Shown: positions 56,243-64,000, counted from the first letter of the stretch. The stretch is 64,000 nt of DNA from Micromonospora echinaurantiaca (GCF_900090235.1 NZ_LT607750.1:6529501-6593500); one strand, 5' to 3'. Program-made: numbers and translations. The notes: generated by a model not told the origin, from the letters alone.

Positions 56243-57100
56243 ATGGGCGATCGGTTCGTCGTGGTGGGCGCCGGCACGATGGGGCTCGGCATCGCGTACG
56301 TGGCGGCGGACGCGGGACACGCCGTCGAGCTGGTGGAGGTCGACCCCGACCGGGGCGCGGCGGCCATGACGCGGCTCGACGAGCTGTGGGACCGGGCGGT
56401 GCGGCGCGGCAAGCTGACCGCCGACCGGGCGGCGGAGGACCGGGCGCGGGTCACCCTGCGCGCCGCCCTGACCGAGGTGGCCGACGGGCCGGAGGTGGTG
56501 GTGGAGGCGGTGCCGGAGCGGCTCGACCTCAAGCGGTCGGTGCTGCGCGACGCCGAGGCGCTGCGCCCGGCGCTGCTGGGCAGCAACACCTCCAGCATCC
56601 CGATCGCCGAGCTGGCCACCGGCCTGGCCCGGCCGGAGCGATTCCTCGGGCTGCACTTCTTCAACCCGGTCTGGGCGATGGCGCTGCTGGAGATCGTGGT
56701 CGGGCAGGCCACCGCCGAGGAAACCACCGCCGCGGCCGTCGCGCTCGCCGGGCGGCTGGGCAAGGACCCCGTCGTGGTACGCGACATGCCGGGCTTCGCC
56801 ACCTCCCGGCTCGGCGTCACCCTCGGTCTGGAGGCGATCCGGATGGTGGCCGACGGGGTGGCCTCCCCGGCCGACATCGACAAGGCGATGGTCCTCGGCT
56901 ACCGGCACCCGGTCGGTCCGCTGGAACTCACCGACCTGGTCGGGCTGGACGTGCGGCTGGACATCGCGCGCACCCTCCAGGCCGCGTACGGCGACCGGTT
57001 CGCGCCGCCGCCGCTGCTGGTGGAGATGGTGGCCGACGGGCGGCTGGGCAAGAAGTCCGGGCAGGGCTTCTACCGCTGGGAGAACGGGGTGAAGCAGTGA
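56243..57100 (+). CDS. 3-hydroxyacyl-CoA dehydrogenase
   Basis: A 285-residue single-function enzyme; ATG 56243 is chosen over GTG 56240 because GGGGAGG lies 4 nt upstream. The NAD-binding loop VVGAGTMGLGIAYVAADAGH and VVVEAVPERLDLK are followed by the catalytic NTSSIPI, GLHFFNPVWAMALLEIVVG (His) and VRDMPGFATSRLG segments, then the C-terminal LGYRHPVGPLELTDLVGLDV. It oxidises 3-hydroxyacyl-CoA to 3-oxoacyl-CoA. The next gene is an enoyl-CoA hydratase, the preceding step of beta-oxidation, so the pair is functionally linked. Confidence 0.92.
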   Translation: MGDRFVVVGAGTMGLGIAYVAADAGHAVELVEVDPDRGAAAMTRLDELWDRAVRRGKLTADRAAEDRARVTLRAALTEVADGPEVVVEAVPERLDLKRSVLRDAEALRPALLGSNTSSIPIAELATGLARPERFLGLHFFNPVWAMALLEIVVGQATAEETTAAAVALAGRLGKDPVVVRDMPGFATSRLGVTLGLEAIRMVADGVASPADIDKAMVLGYRHPVGPLELTDLVGLDVRLDIARTLQAAYGDRFAPPPLLVEMVADGRLGKKSGQGFYRWENGVKQ

Positions 57101-57146
57101 GCGCGAAGCTCGCGGGCCCCGCGATCACGAACGGGAGGCGAGCCGG

Positions 57147-57890
57147 GTGAGTGGGCTGCGAATCGAGGAGCACCCGGACCGGCTGGTGGTCACGCTGGAC
57201 CGGCCGGAGAAGCGCAACGCGATCGACGCCGACCTGATCGCCGAGCTGCACGCGGTCTGCGCCGAGTTGGAGGCGCGGCCGCGGCTGCTGCTGCTCACCG
57301 GCGGGACGGACGGCATCTTCGCCGGCGGGGCGGACATCGGGCAGCTGCGCGAGCGTGGCCGACTGGAGGCACTCGCCGCGATCAACTCCGCCGCGTTCGC
57401 CCGGATCCGGGCGCTGCCGATGCCGACCGTGGCGGCGGTGGACGGCCCGGCGCTGGGCGGCGGCGCCGAGCTGGCGTACGCCTGCGATCTGCGGGTCTGC
57501 ACGGAGCGCGCGGTCTTCGGCCAGCCCGAGGTGCGGCTCGGCATCCTGGCCGGCGCCGGCGCGACGCATCGGCTGCCGGCGCTGGTCGGCGAGGCCCGGG
57601 CCAAGGAACTGCTCTTCACTGGGCGCCGGGTGGATGCCGCGGAGGCGTTGCGGATCGGGCTGGTCAACCGGGTGGTGACTGAGCCCGCCGAGCTGCTGCC
57701 CAGCGCGCACGGTCTGATCGACGAGATGGCCAAGGGTTCCGCGCTGGCGCTGCGGCTGACGAAGCTGGCCGTCGACGCGCCGGCCGCCGCCCACCCCCAG
57801 CTCGACCTGGTCAGCCAGGCGGTGCTCTTCGAGGACGAGGAGAAGCACCGGCGGATGACCGAGTTCCTCGAACGGCGCCGCCCGCGCTGA
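57147..57890 (+). CDS. Enoyl-CoA hydratase/isomerase
   Basis: A 247-residue crotonase-fold enzyme starting at GTG 57147. Expected signature pieces: LDRPEKRNAIDADLIAEL, FAGGADIGQLRERG (oxyanion-hole segment), ALGGGAELAYACDLRVCTERAVFGQPEVRLGILAGAGATHRLP with both candidate Glu residues, and KELLFTGRRVDAAEALRIGLVNRVV. It hydrates enoyl-CoA in beta-oxidation. It is 46 nt after the dehydrogenase and ends in a terminator. Confidence 0.92.
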   Translation: MSGLRIEEHPDRLVVTLDRPEKRNAIDADLIAELHAVCAELEARPRLLLLTGGTDGIFAGGADIGQLRERGRLEALAAINSAAFARIRALPMPTVAAVDGPALGGGAELAYACDLRVCTERAVFGQPEVRLGILAGAGATHRLPALVGEARAKELLFTGRRVDAAEALRIGLVNRVVTEPAELLPSAHGLIDEMAKGSALALRLTKLAVDAPAAAHPQLDLVSQAVLFEDEEKHRRMTEFLERRRPR

Positions 57891-57904
57891 CCCCGGAACG
57901 ACGG

Positions 57905-57934
57905 ACGGCCGCACCGGTCAACCGGTGCGGCCGT
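57905..57934. terminator. Bidirectional terminator after the enoyl-CoA hydratase
   Basis: ACGGCCGCACCGGT pairs perfectly with 57921-57934; the effective loop is TCAA. It lies between two convergent genes. Confidence 0.85.
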
Positions 57935-57953
57935 CCCGCGTCTGGTGCGGCGG

Positions 57954-59291
57954 TCAGTGCCGGATCTGCACCCCGGCGTCCGCCAGCGCCCGGATCACCT
58001 GCGCCGACTCGGCGAACCCTATGATCAGCACGGCCTCGGCGCCGAAGTCCTTGATCTCCTTCGCCCCGGCGGTGAAGTCGACCGGCGCGGCCTTGGCGTC
58101 CTCCGGCGGGTCGTAGGTGAGCAGCTTGACCCGGTCGGAGCCGAAGCCGGCCCGCTCCAACTCCTCGCGGACGTTGCCCTGCAGGCCCTCACCGTAGGAG
58201 TCCTTGCGGGCGACCAGAGCGATCTTGCGCGGACCGTCGCGCAGTATCACGTCGGCGAGCGCCCGGCCCTGGAGGCTGTCCGGCGGCGCGGTACGGAAGT
58301 AGAGGCCGTTGTCGTCCACCTCGGTCAGGCTGGCGTCGGTGTTCGACGGGGAGATCATCACCTTGCCGGCCTTCACCACCTCCGGCAGCACGGCCCGGGA
58401 GATGCCCGAACCGCCGGCGCCGATGATGACGTGCACGCCCGCCTCGACGTGGCTGGCCACGGTGGCCTTGGCGATCTCCGGGTTGGTGCCGTCGTCGCCG
58501 TCGATCCAGGTCACCGGCTCGCCGAGCACGCCGCCGGCCGCGTTGATCTCCTTGAGGGCCAGCGCCGCGCCGGCCGCGATCGGCGGGTTGGCCAGGGCCA
58601 GGTCACCCGTCTTCGGCAGCAGGCCGCCCAGCACCAGCGGGGCGTCCGCGGCCTTGCCGCGCTGCTTCTTCGGCTTCGGCGGGGCCTTGCTGCTGGCCGC
58701 CGACTCGTCGCCGGCACCGACGAACTCGGTCTTGCCGTCGTTGAGCTGCTGACCGTCGAAGTGCAGCGTGGCGTAGCTGGCGGTGGCCGGCTCGCCGGCG
58801 TCGGTGAAGCCCGCCCGGGTCAGCGAGACGCTGCGGTACTCGACGTCCTGCCCGTTGCGGGCCAACGCGAGGCAGCTCGCCGGGTCCTCGCAGCGCTGCC
58901 CGCCGTTGGTGACGCCGACGATCTGCTTGGCGATGGCGGCCGGGTCGGTGGTGCCGGCCAACTGGGCGGCCAGCGCGCTGATCACGACCGCGTCGTACGC
59001 CTCGGCGGAGTAGAGGAAGTCGCCCAGCTTCGGGTCCACGGTGCGTAGCCGGTTCTTGAAGTCCTCCGGCAGCGGCGTGAGCGGCGTGGTGCCCTTCATG
59101 CCGTCGACCAGATTGGCCCGCTCCTTCAACTCGGCGGGGTACGAGTTGAGCATGTTGCCGTCGGTCCCGTAGAGGCGCACCTGGTGGGTGGTCGCCTCCT
59201 CGGGCTGGTCGGTCCCGCAGGCGCTGGTAGCGAGCAGGAACGTCGCGCAGGCGGCCAGGGTGGCTGCCCGCGAGGCGCGTGAGATGAGCAT
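57954..59291 (-). CDS. Periplasmic-binding-fold lipoprotein of LivJ type with permuted halves
   Basis: A 445-residue exported lipoprotein (ATSAC lipobox, C25). Residues about 38-185 read like the C-terminal half of a branched-chain amino acid binding protein: VRLYGTDGNMLNSYPAEL, TTPLTPLPEDFKNRL, YSAEAYDAVVISALAAQL, a Cys pair (C134 and C140), YATLHFDG. A Lys/Pro-rich linker (about 200-216, KAPPKPKKQRGK) follows. Residues about 218-445 read like the N-terminal half: PLVLGGLLPKTGDLALANPP, ALALKEINAAGGVLGEPV, DDNGLYFRTAPPDSLQGRAL, VLIIGFAESAQVIRALADAGVQIRH, which ends where the first part would continue. This indicates circular permutation. A terminator follows the stop, and no permease or ATPase gene adjoins it. 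Confidence 0.8.
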   Translation of the reverse strand: MLISRASRAATLAACATFLLATSACGTDQPEEATTHQVRLYGTDGNMLNSYPAELKERANLVDGMKGTTPLTPLPEDFKNRLRTVDPKLGDFLYSAEAYDAVVISALAAQLAGTTDPAAIAKQIVGVTNGGQRCEDPASCLALARNGQDVEYRSVSLTRAGFTDAGEPATASYATLHFDGQQLNDGKTEFVGAGDESAASSKAPPKPKKQRGKAADAPLVLGGLLPKTGDLALANPPIAAGAALALKEINAAGGVLGEPVTWIDGDDGTNPEIAKATVASHVEAGVHVIIGAGGSGISRAVLPEVVKAGKVMISPSNTDASLTEVDDNGLYFRTAPPDSLQGRALADVILRDGPRKIALVARKDSYGEGLQGNVREELERAGFGSDRVKLLTYDPPEDAKAAPVDFTAGAKEIKDFGAEAVLIIGFAESAQVIRALADAGVQIRH

Positions 59292-59452
59292 GGTCGTCCT
59301 TCCTCCGGCGAAGGTCCGTTGCGCACATTAGCGTGCCGGCTCGAACCGTGGGACCGTGGAGCCCTGTCAATCCGCAGGTAGACCGCGCTGCCTACGCAGA
59401 GTGACGAGTGGCCGGAGGTGGTGGCTTGACCCGTCCCTCTACTGTGCGGTGC

Positions 59453-59842
59453 GTGACGAACTCACCACAGCAGATCCGCGACGACGCGGCCGCCGTGCTC
59501 CACTCCGCGCTGGCCGGCGACGGCGACGCGGTGGTGGGCACGTTCGACGCGGTGGTCGACCGGTCCGGCCTGGCCGGCGCGTACGGAGTGGCGTGGTGTC
59601 TGGCCGCGGCGATGGTGGGCGACGAGGTGCCGCGGGGGGCGTGCGCGCTGGACTTCCCCGGCATCGACCAGGCCGGCTACGACACCCGCTGGGTGGCCCG
59701 GTTCGTCAGCGCGTACGCCAACGCCGACGTGGACACCGGCGAGGCCCTGTTCGGCGCGGCCGCCGCCGACGGTCTGCTGTCGGACTGCCTGCTCACCCTC
59801 GCCGGCTCGACGGTCGCCACGCTGCGCCACCGAGCCGGCTGA
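59453..59842 (+). CDS. Small conserved actinobacterial protein
   Basis: About 129 residues from GTG 59453 (VTNSPQQIRDDAAAVLHSALAGDGDAVV). It is Ala/Gly/Asp-rich and helical, with GLAGAYGVAWCLAAAMVG, CALDFPGIDQAGYDTRWVARFVSAYANADVDTGEALF and a short C-terminus. No known family motif is apparent. It is soluble, with no signal peptide. It lies next to a DUF2786 gene (62 nt upstream). Function is not recognised. Confidence 0.6.
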   Translation: MTNSPQQIRDDAAAVLHSALAGDGDAVVGTFDAVVDRSGLAGAYGVAWCLAAAMVGDEVPRGACALDFPGIDQAGYDTRWVARFVSAYANADVDTGEALFGAAAADGLLSDCLLTLAGSTVATLRHRAG

Positions 59843-59903
59843 GCCCCTCCCGACCGGTGGTCGGCGCGCCGGGAGGTCGGGCCGCCGTGATAGGTCTGTG
59901 GGC

Positions 59904-60608
59904 ATGTCCGAGGCCATGCTGAGCAAGGTGCGCAAGCTGCTGGCCCAGGCCGAGGACCCGGCCTGCACACCGGCCGAGGCGGCCGCGTTCACCGCCAAGG
60001 CTACCGAGTTGATCGCCCGCTACGGTGTGGACCGGGCGCTGCTCGCCGTCCGTGACCCGGCCACCGACCCGGTCGGCGACCGGGTGGTCGAGGTGGTCGC
60101 ACCGTACGCCCGGGACAAGGCCGGTCTGCTCGCCGCGGTCGCCGAGCCGCTGCGCTGCCGCTGCGTACGCCGCCGCCAGGGCAGCGGGTTCGCGATGCAC
60201 CTGTTCGGGTTCGCCAGCGACCTGGAGCGGGTGGACCTGCTCTTCACCTCGCTGCTGGTGCAGGCGGCACACGGGCTGGCCGCCGCCGTGGTGCCGGCGG
60301 GGGAGCATCCGGCCGCGTACCGGCGCTCCTGGCTGGCCGGCTTCGCGCAGGTCGTCGGCGGCCGGCTGCGCGCCGCCGAGGAGGTCGCGGCCACCGAGGC
60401 GGGCGGCCGATCGGTCGCGTTGGTGCTCGCCGACCGGTCCGACCGGGTGCAGCGGCGGCTAGCCGAGGTCTATCCGCGGCTGCGTACCGCGCCGCCGCGC
60501 CGGTTGGCCGGCTCCGGGTTCGGCTCCGGTGCGGCCGCCGGTCGCCGCGCCGACCTGGGTGGCCGGGGAGTTCCCGCCCCCGGCGGCCGGCCCGGCCTGG
60601 GCCGCTGA
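59904..60608 (+). CDS. DUF2786 domain protein
   Basis: About 234 residues from ATG 59904; GTG 59898 is a near alternative. The N-terminal DUF2786 region (MLSKVRKLLAQAEDPACTPAEAAAFTAKATELIARYGVDRALL) is clear. The middle section RCRCVRRRQGSGFAMHLFGFASDLERVDLLFTSLLVQAAHGL and the Arg-rich tail follow. Similar proteins occur in actinobacteria and phages; the role is unknown. The basic C-terminus suggests nucleic-acid contact. Confidence 0.8.
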   Translation: MSEAMLSKVRKLLAQAEDPACTPAEAAAFTAKATELIARYGVDRALLAVRDPATDPVGDRVVEVVAPYARDKAGLLAAVAEPLRCRCVRRRQGSGFAMHLFGFASDLERVDLLFTSLLVQAAHGLAAAVVPAGEHPAAYRRSWLAGFAQVVGGRLRAAEEVAATEAGGRSVALVLADRSDRVQRRLAEVYPRLRTAPPRRLAGSGFGSGAAAGRRADLGGRGVPAPGGRPGLGR

Positions 60609-60615
60609 GCCGCCG

Positions 60616-61137
60616 TCAGCTGATGTCGGCGTGCCGTCCCACCGAGGCGGCGTAGCGGGATAGCAGTTCGTGCCAGCCGGCGGTGAGCGCCTGCCGGTAA
60701 CCCTCCGCGGCGTCGCCGTGCCGGTCGAAGTGCCGGTGCACGACCTCGACCCGGGTCTGCCCGGGACCCTCCGGGTGGAAGAGCACCTCCACCTCGCTGG
60801 CCTGTGCCGGGTCCGGCACCGGCACCCGGTCGGCGCCGATCTGCCAGGTGAAGACCAGCCGCCGGGGCGGGTCCCAGGTCAGCACCCGGCCCCAGTCGTT
60901 GCGGAAGCCGTACGGGCCGACCTCGTAGAGCATGCCGCCGGCCCGCGGCTCGATCCCCAGCTCGGCCAGGTGCGCCGGCCCGGACCAGGTGTACTCGGTC
61001 ACCCACCAGTCGGTCAGCGCCCCGGTGAACACCGCGAACGCCTGCGCGGTGGAAGCGGGAACGAGGAGACTGCTGCGTAACGAGAACCGCTCGGAATCCT
61101 GCTGGATCGTCGCCGGACCGGCCGTCTCCTGTCCCAT
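60616..61137 (-). CDS. SRPBCC/AHSA1-like small-molecule-binding protein
   Basis: A 173-residue START/Bet v1-type fold: FSLRSSLLVPASTAQAFAVFTGALTDWWVTEYTWSG, LGIEPRAGGMLYEVGPYGFRNDWGRVLTWDPPRRLVFTWQIG, then TRVEVVHRHFDRHG and the C-terminal helix GYRQALTAGWHELLSRYAA. Such proteins bind hydrophobic ligands or act as co-chaperones. The ligand is unknown. It is convergent with the DUF2786 gene. Confidence 0.85.
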   Translation of the reverse strand: MGQETAGPATIQQDSERFSLRSSLLVPASTAQAFAVFTGALTDWWVTEYTWSGPAHLAELGIEPRAGGMLYEVGPYGFRNDWGRVLTWDPPRRLVFTWQIGADRVPVPDPAQASEVEVLFHPEGPGQTRVEVVHRHFDRHGDAAEGYRQALTAGWHELLSRYAASVGRHADIS

Positions 61138-61297
61138 AGGCCCGGACCATACCGGCTGATGCCCCGGTGTGCAGCTTCGAGCGGTGCCCGGTTCCGGACA
61201 GCCGACGCGGGCAGGGATGGTCGCCCCGCGAACGGGTAACCGCGCCCGGTGCGGCCGGGCCCTCCCGGCCGCAGTCGTCAGCGGGGGAGCGACGGAG

Positions 61298-62263
61298 ATG
61301 AGTGAAACCGGGTCGGGCCAGCAGGGTCAGCGGCAGGAGCAGCCGGGGGGCCAGCAGCCGGGCGAGCGCACCCGGCACGCGCAGTACGGCGAGGAGCCGC
61401 GCGGGCCGGGCCGGCAGGGTGAGCCGGACGTGCTGCTGGACGTGCCCGACCTCCGGGTGGAGTCGATCCGGCTGGCCGTCGACGACCTGCGGGCCGACCT
61501 CTCGCTCAAGGCCCGGCTGGCGAACCTGGTGCAGTTGGACGCCGGCGTGCGGGTCGACCTGCACGGCGTCGAGCTGGACATCACCGACGTACACGCCGAG
61601 GCCGTGCTGAAGGTGCGGCTGGAGGAGCTGCGCCGGATCCTGGACCGCGCCCTGACCACCATCGAGCGGAACCCGCAGATCATCGAGACGCTGGCCGGCA
61701 GCGTCGGCGGGGTGGTCGACGACGTGCACCGGAGCGCCCAGCAGGTCACCGGCAGCACCGAGCACCTCGACACCGTGGTGGACCGGCTCGGCAAGCAGAT
61801 CGGCTCGATCAGCGCGCAGGCCAGGTACCAGGGGCCGGAAGCGGTCGTCCAGCAGGCTGCCAAAGGCGGCCAGGAGCAGCGCGGTGGTGGCGAGGAGCAG
61901 GGTGGCGGTGGCCAGCAGCAGGGTGGCGAGGCCGGGCAGCGGCAGCAGGGCGGCGGGGCGCCCGGCGGTGGCCAGGCCGAGCAGGCGCGGCCGGGCGGTG
62001 CGCCGGGCCGGCCGGGTGGCGGCCAGGGGCAGCAGCCGGGTGGTGGCGGGCGCCAGCCGAGCGGTGCCGGGCCGGGCCGGCCGGAACAGGGTGCGCAGGG
62101 CGCCGGTCAGGGCAAGCCGGGCGCCGGTCAGGGTGGGCAGGGTGCCGAGGCCGCTCCCAGCTCGGCGGACCTGGCCGCGCAGGCCAGCGAGGCGCTCCGG
62201 CAGGCCGGGCGCAGTGTCTGGGAGGCGATCCAGAGCGGGGTGAGCCAGCACCGGCCGCGCTGA
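61298..62263 (+). CDS. Coiled/helical protein with long Gly/Gln-rich tail
   Basis: A 321-residue protein from ATG 61298, which follows GACGGAG. Residues 1-42 are Gln/Gly/Arg-rich. Residues about 43-185 are a structured part (DVLLDVPDLRVESIRLAVDDLRADLSLKARLANLVQLDAGVRVDLHGVELDITDVHAEAVLKVRLEELRRILDRAL) with regular leucine spacing, resembling the helical domain of a small actinobacterial family of unknown role. Residues about 190-290 are Gly/Gln repeats, and the last about 35 are helical again. No enzymatic motif is seen. Confidence 0.55.
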   Translation: MSETGSGQQGQRQEQPGGQQPGERTRHAQYGEEPRGPGRQGEPDVLLDVPDLRVESIRLAVDDLRADLSLKARLANLVQLDAGVRVDLHGVELDITDVHAEAVLKVRLEELRRILDRALTTIERNPQIIETLAGSVGGVVDDVHRSAQQVTGSTEHLDTVVDRLGKQIGSISAQARYQGPEAVVQQAAKGGQEQRGGGEEQGGGGQQQGGEAGQRQQGGGAPGGGQAEQARPGGAPGRPGGGQGQQPGGGGRQPSGAGPGRPEQGAQGAGQGKPGAGQGGQGAEAAPSSADLAAQASEALRQAGRSVWEAIQSGVSQHRPR

Positions 62264-62281
62264 CCGGAGGGATTCCACGCG

Positions 62282-62758
62282 TCACATCGGGCCCAGGTGC
62301 TCGATCGTGACGCGGTGCTGCTCGGCCAGCCGCTGGGCGATCAGCGAGCGGTGACAGGCCTCAGCGTCGCGCTCGACGCAGAGCAGCGCCGCGGTCCCGC
62401 CGCTCGGCAGCGCCGACACGATCGGCGTGAGGTCGACGCGATCGAGGATCTCCATGCGGTAGCGGCGGGTGTACTCGGCGGCGAGCTGTTGGCGCGATCG
62501 CTTGCCGACCCCGTGGCGGTCGTCCTCGGCGTACTGGAGTCGGCGTAGCTCGGTGGTCGGGGCGAGTTCGGGGTGATGCGCGTAGGCGATCCAGGCCTGG
62601 GCGAGGGCCGCCTGCAGGCGGAGGGAGTTCGCCCAGGCGTACTCGGGGCCGCGGACGCTGCGGCGCTGGCGAACGTCGAGCAGCAGGCGGACGTCCGCGT
62701 GCCGCAGTCGTCGCAGGAAGGACTCGGCGTCGAAGCCGTAGACGCCGATCGTCGCCAT
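62282..62758 (-). CDS. DUF488 family protein
   Basis: A 158-residue protein; ATG 62758 (MATIGVYGFDAESFLRRL) is preferred over an upstream in-frame ATG six codons earlier. The two family patterns are visible: DVRQRRSVRGPEYA near residue 30 and the C-terminal LLCVERDAEACHRSLIAQRL. The conserved Cys and CHR give it the look of a metal-binding or nucleotide-related fold, but DUF488 has no settled function. Its stop is 18 nt from a convergent gene. Confidence 0.85.
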   Translation of the reverse strand: MATIGVYGFDAESFLRRLRHADVRLLLDVRQRRSVRGPEYAWANSLRLQAALAQAWIAYAHHPELAPTTELRRLQYAEDDRHGVGKRSRQQLAAEYTRRYRMEILDRVDLTPIVSALPSGGTAALLCVERDAEACHRSLIAQRLAEQHRVTIEHLGPM

Positions 62759-62795
62759 TCCGCGCACCGGAACCACCCGCCTGTCTGCTACTCGT

Positions 62796-62825
62796 GCCGC
62801 CCCCGGCAGCCCTGCCGGGGGCGGC
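62796..62825 (-). terminator. Terminator of the RidA gene
   Basis: GCCGCCCCCGGCAG (62796-62809) and 62812-62825 are perfect complements. The 2-nt centre means the real loop is a few bases larger. It lies 9 nt past the stop. Confidence 0.75.
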
Positions 62826-62834
62826 GAGGTCGGA

Positions 62835-63236
62835 TCACGCGACGGCGGTCCCCTCGAGCTCGACCATCAGGTCGGGGATCGCCAGCCGGGTCACCCCGAG
62901 CATCGTGGTGGTCGGCGCCACCCCGGCCGCGCCCAACCGCGACGCCAGCACGCCGTAGTGCTCGAAGAGCAGATCGACGTCGGTGGTGTAGACGTTGAGC
63001 CGGACGAGGTTCTCCAGGGACATGCCGGCCTCGCCGAGCACAGCCTCCAGGTTGTCGAGGCTCAGCGCCAGCTGTGCCGCCATGTCACCGGCATGCTGGG
63101 GCTTGCCCTCGTCGTTCGTCGCGGTCTGCCCCGAGCAGTACAGGGTCCGGGTGTGCCGGGAGACGAGCTCACCCTGGTTGAATCCCATCGGCACCGACCA
63201 GGTCACCGGGTTGACCGCCGTTCGCTCCACAGCCAC
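62835..63236 (-). CDS. RidA-family (YjgF/UK114) imine deaminase-like protein
   Basis: A 133-residue protein from GTG 63236 (GTG 63230 possible). The trimer-forming family pattern is present: YCSGQTATNDEGKPQHAGDMAAQLALSLDNLEAVL, RLNVYTTDVDLL with the Arg expected to be catalytic, and MVELEGTAVA at the C-terminus. RidA proteins hydrolyse reactive enamine/imine intermediates; more distant members have other roles. It is divergent from a WYL-type regulator, which may control it. Confidence 0.85.
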   Translation of the reverse strand: MAVERTAVNPVTWSVPMGFNQGELVSRHTRTLYCSGQTATNDEGKPQHAGDMAAQLALSLDNLEAVLGEAGMSLENLVRLNVYTTDVDLLFEHYGVLASRLGAAGVAPTTTMLGVTRLAIPDLMVELEGTAVA

Positions 63237-63311
63237 ATCTGCTCCATTCGGCTCATCGTCGATCGGCTCGGTAGCCAGCTCGACGTCGTGGTGAGGAGCC
63301 TGTCAACGAAT

Positions 63312-63330
63312 CACGACATCCTGTGTCGTG
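63312..63330. promoter_or_regulatory. Candidate operator between ridA and the WYL regulator
   Basis: CACGACA and TGTCGTG flank a 5-nt spacer in the 104-nt divergent region. A dimeric regulator could bind here and control both genes. Confidence 0.45.
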
Positions 63331-63340
63331 TATTCCTGGC

Positions 63341-64000
63341 ATGATCTTCCGGGTGCGGGCCGACCGGTTGGTCTCGCTGGTGCTGCTGCTGCGCCAGCGC
63401 GGTCGGCTGTCGGCGACCACGCTGGCCCGGGAGCTGGAGGTGTCCACCCGCACCGTGCTGCGGGACATCGAGGCGCTGTCCGCGGCCGGCGTTCCGGTCT
63501 ACGCCGAACGCGGCCGGCGCGGCGGTTTCGCGTTGTTGCCCGGCTTCCGGACCGAACTCACCGGACTGAACCACGAGGAAGCGCTCGCCCTGCTGGTCGC
63601 CGGATCGCGGCGCGGCGCGCAGGCATTCGGCCTCGGCTCGGCGCTCGCTTCGGCCATGCTCAAGGTGGTCGACGCGCTGCCCGAAAGCTATCGGGACACC
63701 GCGGCCGGCGCTGTCGAGCGACTGCTCATCGACCCGGAGACCGACCTGCTCGCGCGCCGGCAGGTCGCCGAGGAGGTGCCCGACGCCATCGTGGCCGAGG
63801 TCCGGCGCGCGGTGTTCGCCGGGCACAAGCTGCGCATCCACTACGCGGCCGTGGGCCGGGCCCCGCGGTGGCGCACGGTGGACCCGATCGGCCTGGTCAC
63901 GGTGCGCGACCAGGGCTACCTGCTGGCCACGCGGGCTGGCGAGGACCGTACCTACCGGCTGTCCCGGGTGCTGGCCGCCGAGGAACTCGCCGAACCCGCA
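63341..64000 (+). CDS. WYL-domain helix-turn-helix transcriptional regulator, partial
   Basis: The first 220 codons are present and the gene runs off the right window edge. ATG 63341 (MIFRVRADRLVSLVLLLRQRGRLSATTLARELEVSTRTVLRDIEALSAAGVPVYAERGRRGGFALLPGF) begins with an HTH_11 domain (residues about 6-60). A linker region (about 70-150) is followed by the WYL sensor fold (VRRAVFAGHKLRIHYAAVGRAPRWRTVDPIGLVTVRDQGYLLATRAGEDRTYRLSRVLAAEELAEP). Such regulators often respond to nucleic-acid or small-molecule signals. It is divergent from ridA. Confidence 0.88.
   Translation, partial: MIFRVRADRLVSLVLLLRQRGRLSATTLARELEVSTRTVLRDIEALSAAGVPVYAERGRRGGFALLPGFRTELTGLNHEEALALLVAGSRRGAQAFGLGSALASAMLKVVDALPESYRDTAAGAVERLLIDPETDLLARRQVAEEVPDAIVAEVRRAVFAGHKLRIHYAAVGRAPRWRTVDPIGLVTVRDQGYLLATRAGEDRTYRLSRVLAAEELAEPA

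Noticed and set aside
62786..62800. CTACTCGTGC resembling the TetR half-site
   Set aside because: Lies between DUF488 and ridA without a matching second half, and it partly overlaps a hairpin; likely chance.

Overview
The window looks like chromosomal DNA from a filamentous, sporulating actinobacterium, most likely a member of the Micromonosporaceae (Micromonospora-like). The reasons are very high GC with GTG starts in many genes, frequent coupled starts and stops, and actinobacterial marker genes (bldC, DUF3073, DUF3151, a SigE-family sigma factor, a LOG-type nucleotide protein, actinobacterial purine gene order). I see no rRNA, tRNA, CRISPR array, transposase or prophage module.

Layout. 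Positions 1-4.3 kb (minus strand) carry the RNA-repair pair Hen1-Pnkp, followed by a thioesterase cut by the window edge. 4.7-8 kb holds two paralogous LPITG cell-wall-anchored proteins. 8.1-9.7 kb is a sigma factor coupled to an LCP-family protein. 9.7-13.5 kb has small conserved genes, class II fructose-bisphosphate aldolase, a LOG-family protein and DUF3151. 13.6-17.9 kb has a large EspI-like proline-rich ParA/MinD ATPase and a diacylglycerol-kinase-like protein. Purine genes then recur: purA (18.0 kb), purD (20.5), purB (36.4), purS-purQ-purL (39.7-43.5) and purF-purM (47-49.7), separated by unrelated islands. Between purD and purB lies a lipid-metabolism region (acyl-CoA synthetase, acyl-CoA dehydrogenase, SCP2 protein, TetR regulator, and htdX-fabG4-fadA2-like genes). 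It also contains a histidine kinase/response regulator pair framed by two DedA membrane proteins, and an orphan fused permease.

After purM comes a compact RiPP locus: a radical SAM/SPASM enzyme whose 3' end overlaps a 77-residue precursor carrying four aromatic-X-X motifs (AmcB/AmcA-like, cyclophane-forming). 51-64 kb holds DUF3073, valine dehydrogenase, bldC, a F420-type oxidoreductase, a methyltransferase, a short acidic protein with DxDxDG repeats, 3-hydroxyacyl-CoA dehydrogenase and enoyl-CoA hydratase. It continues with a substrate-binding lipoprotein whose two halves appear circularly permuted, then small conserved proteins, RidA, and a WYL regulator running off the window end.

The most interesting items are the AmcA/AmcB-like RiPP locus, the circularly permuted binding protein, and a three-copy intergenic inverted-repeat family (GTTGATCATGAAGTT arms with a conserved loop). 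Two of those copies bracket an AbiEi/DUF559-type gene. There is also a related palindrome in the TetR/SCP2 and fabG4/fadA2 intergenic regions that suggests one fatty-acid regulon. All functional calls come from reading the translated sequence; no database search was run.
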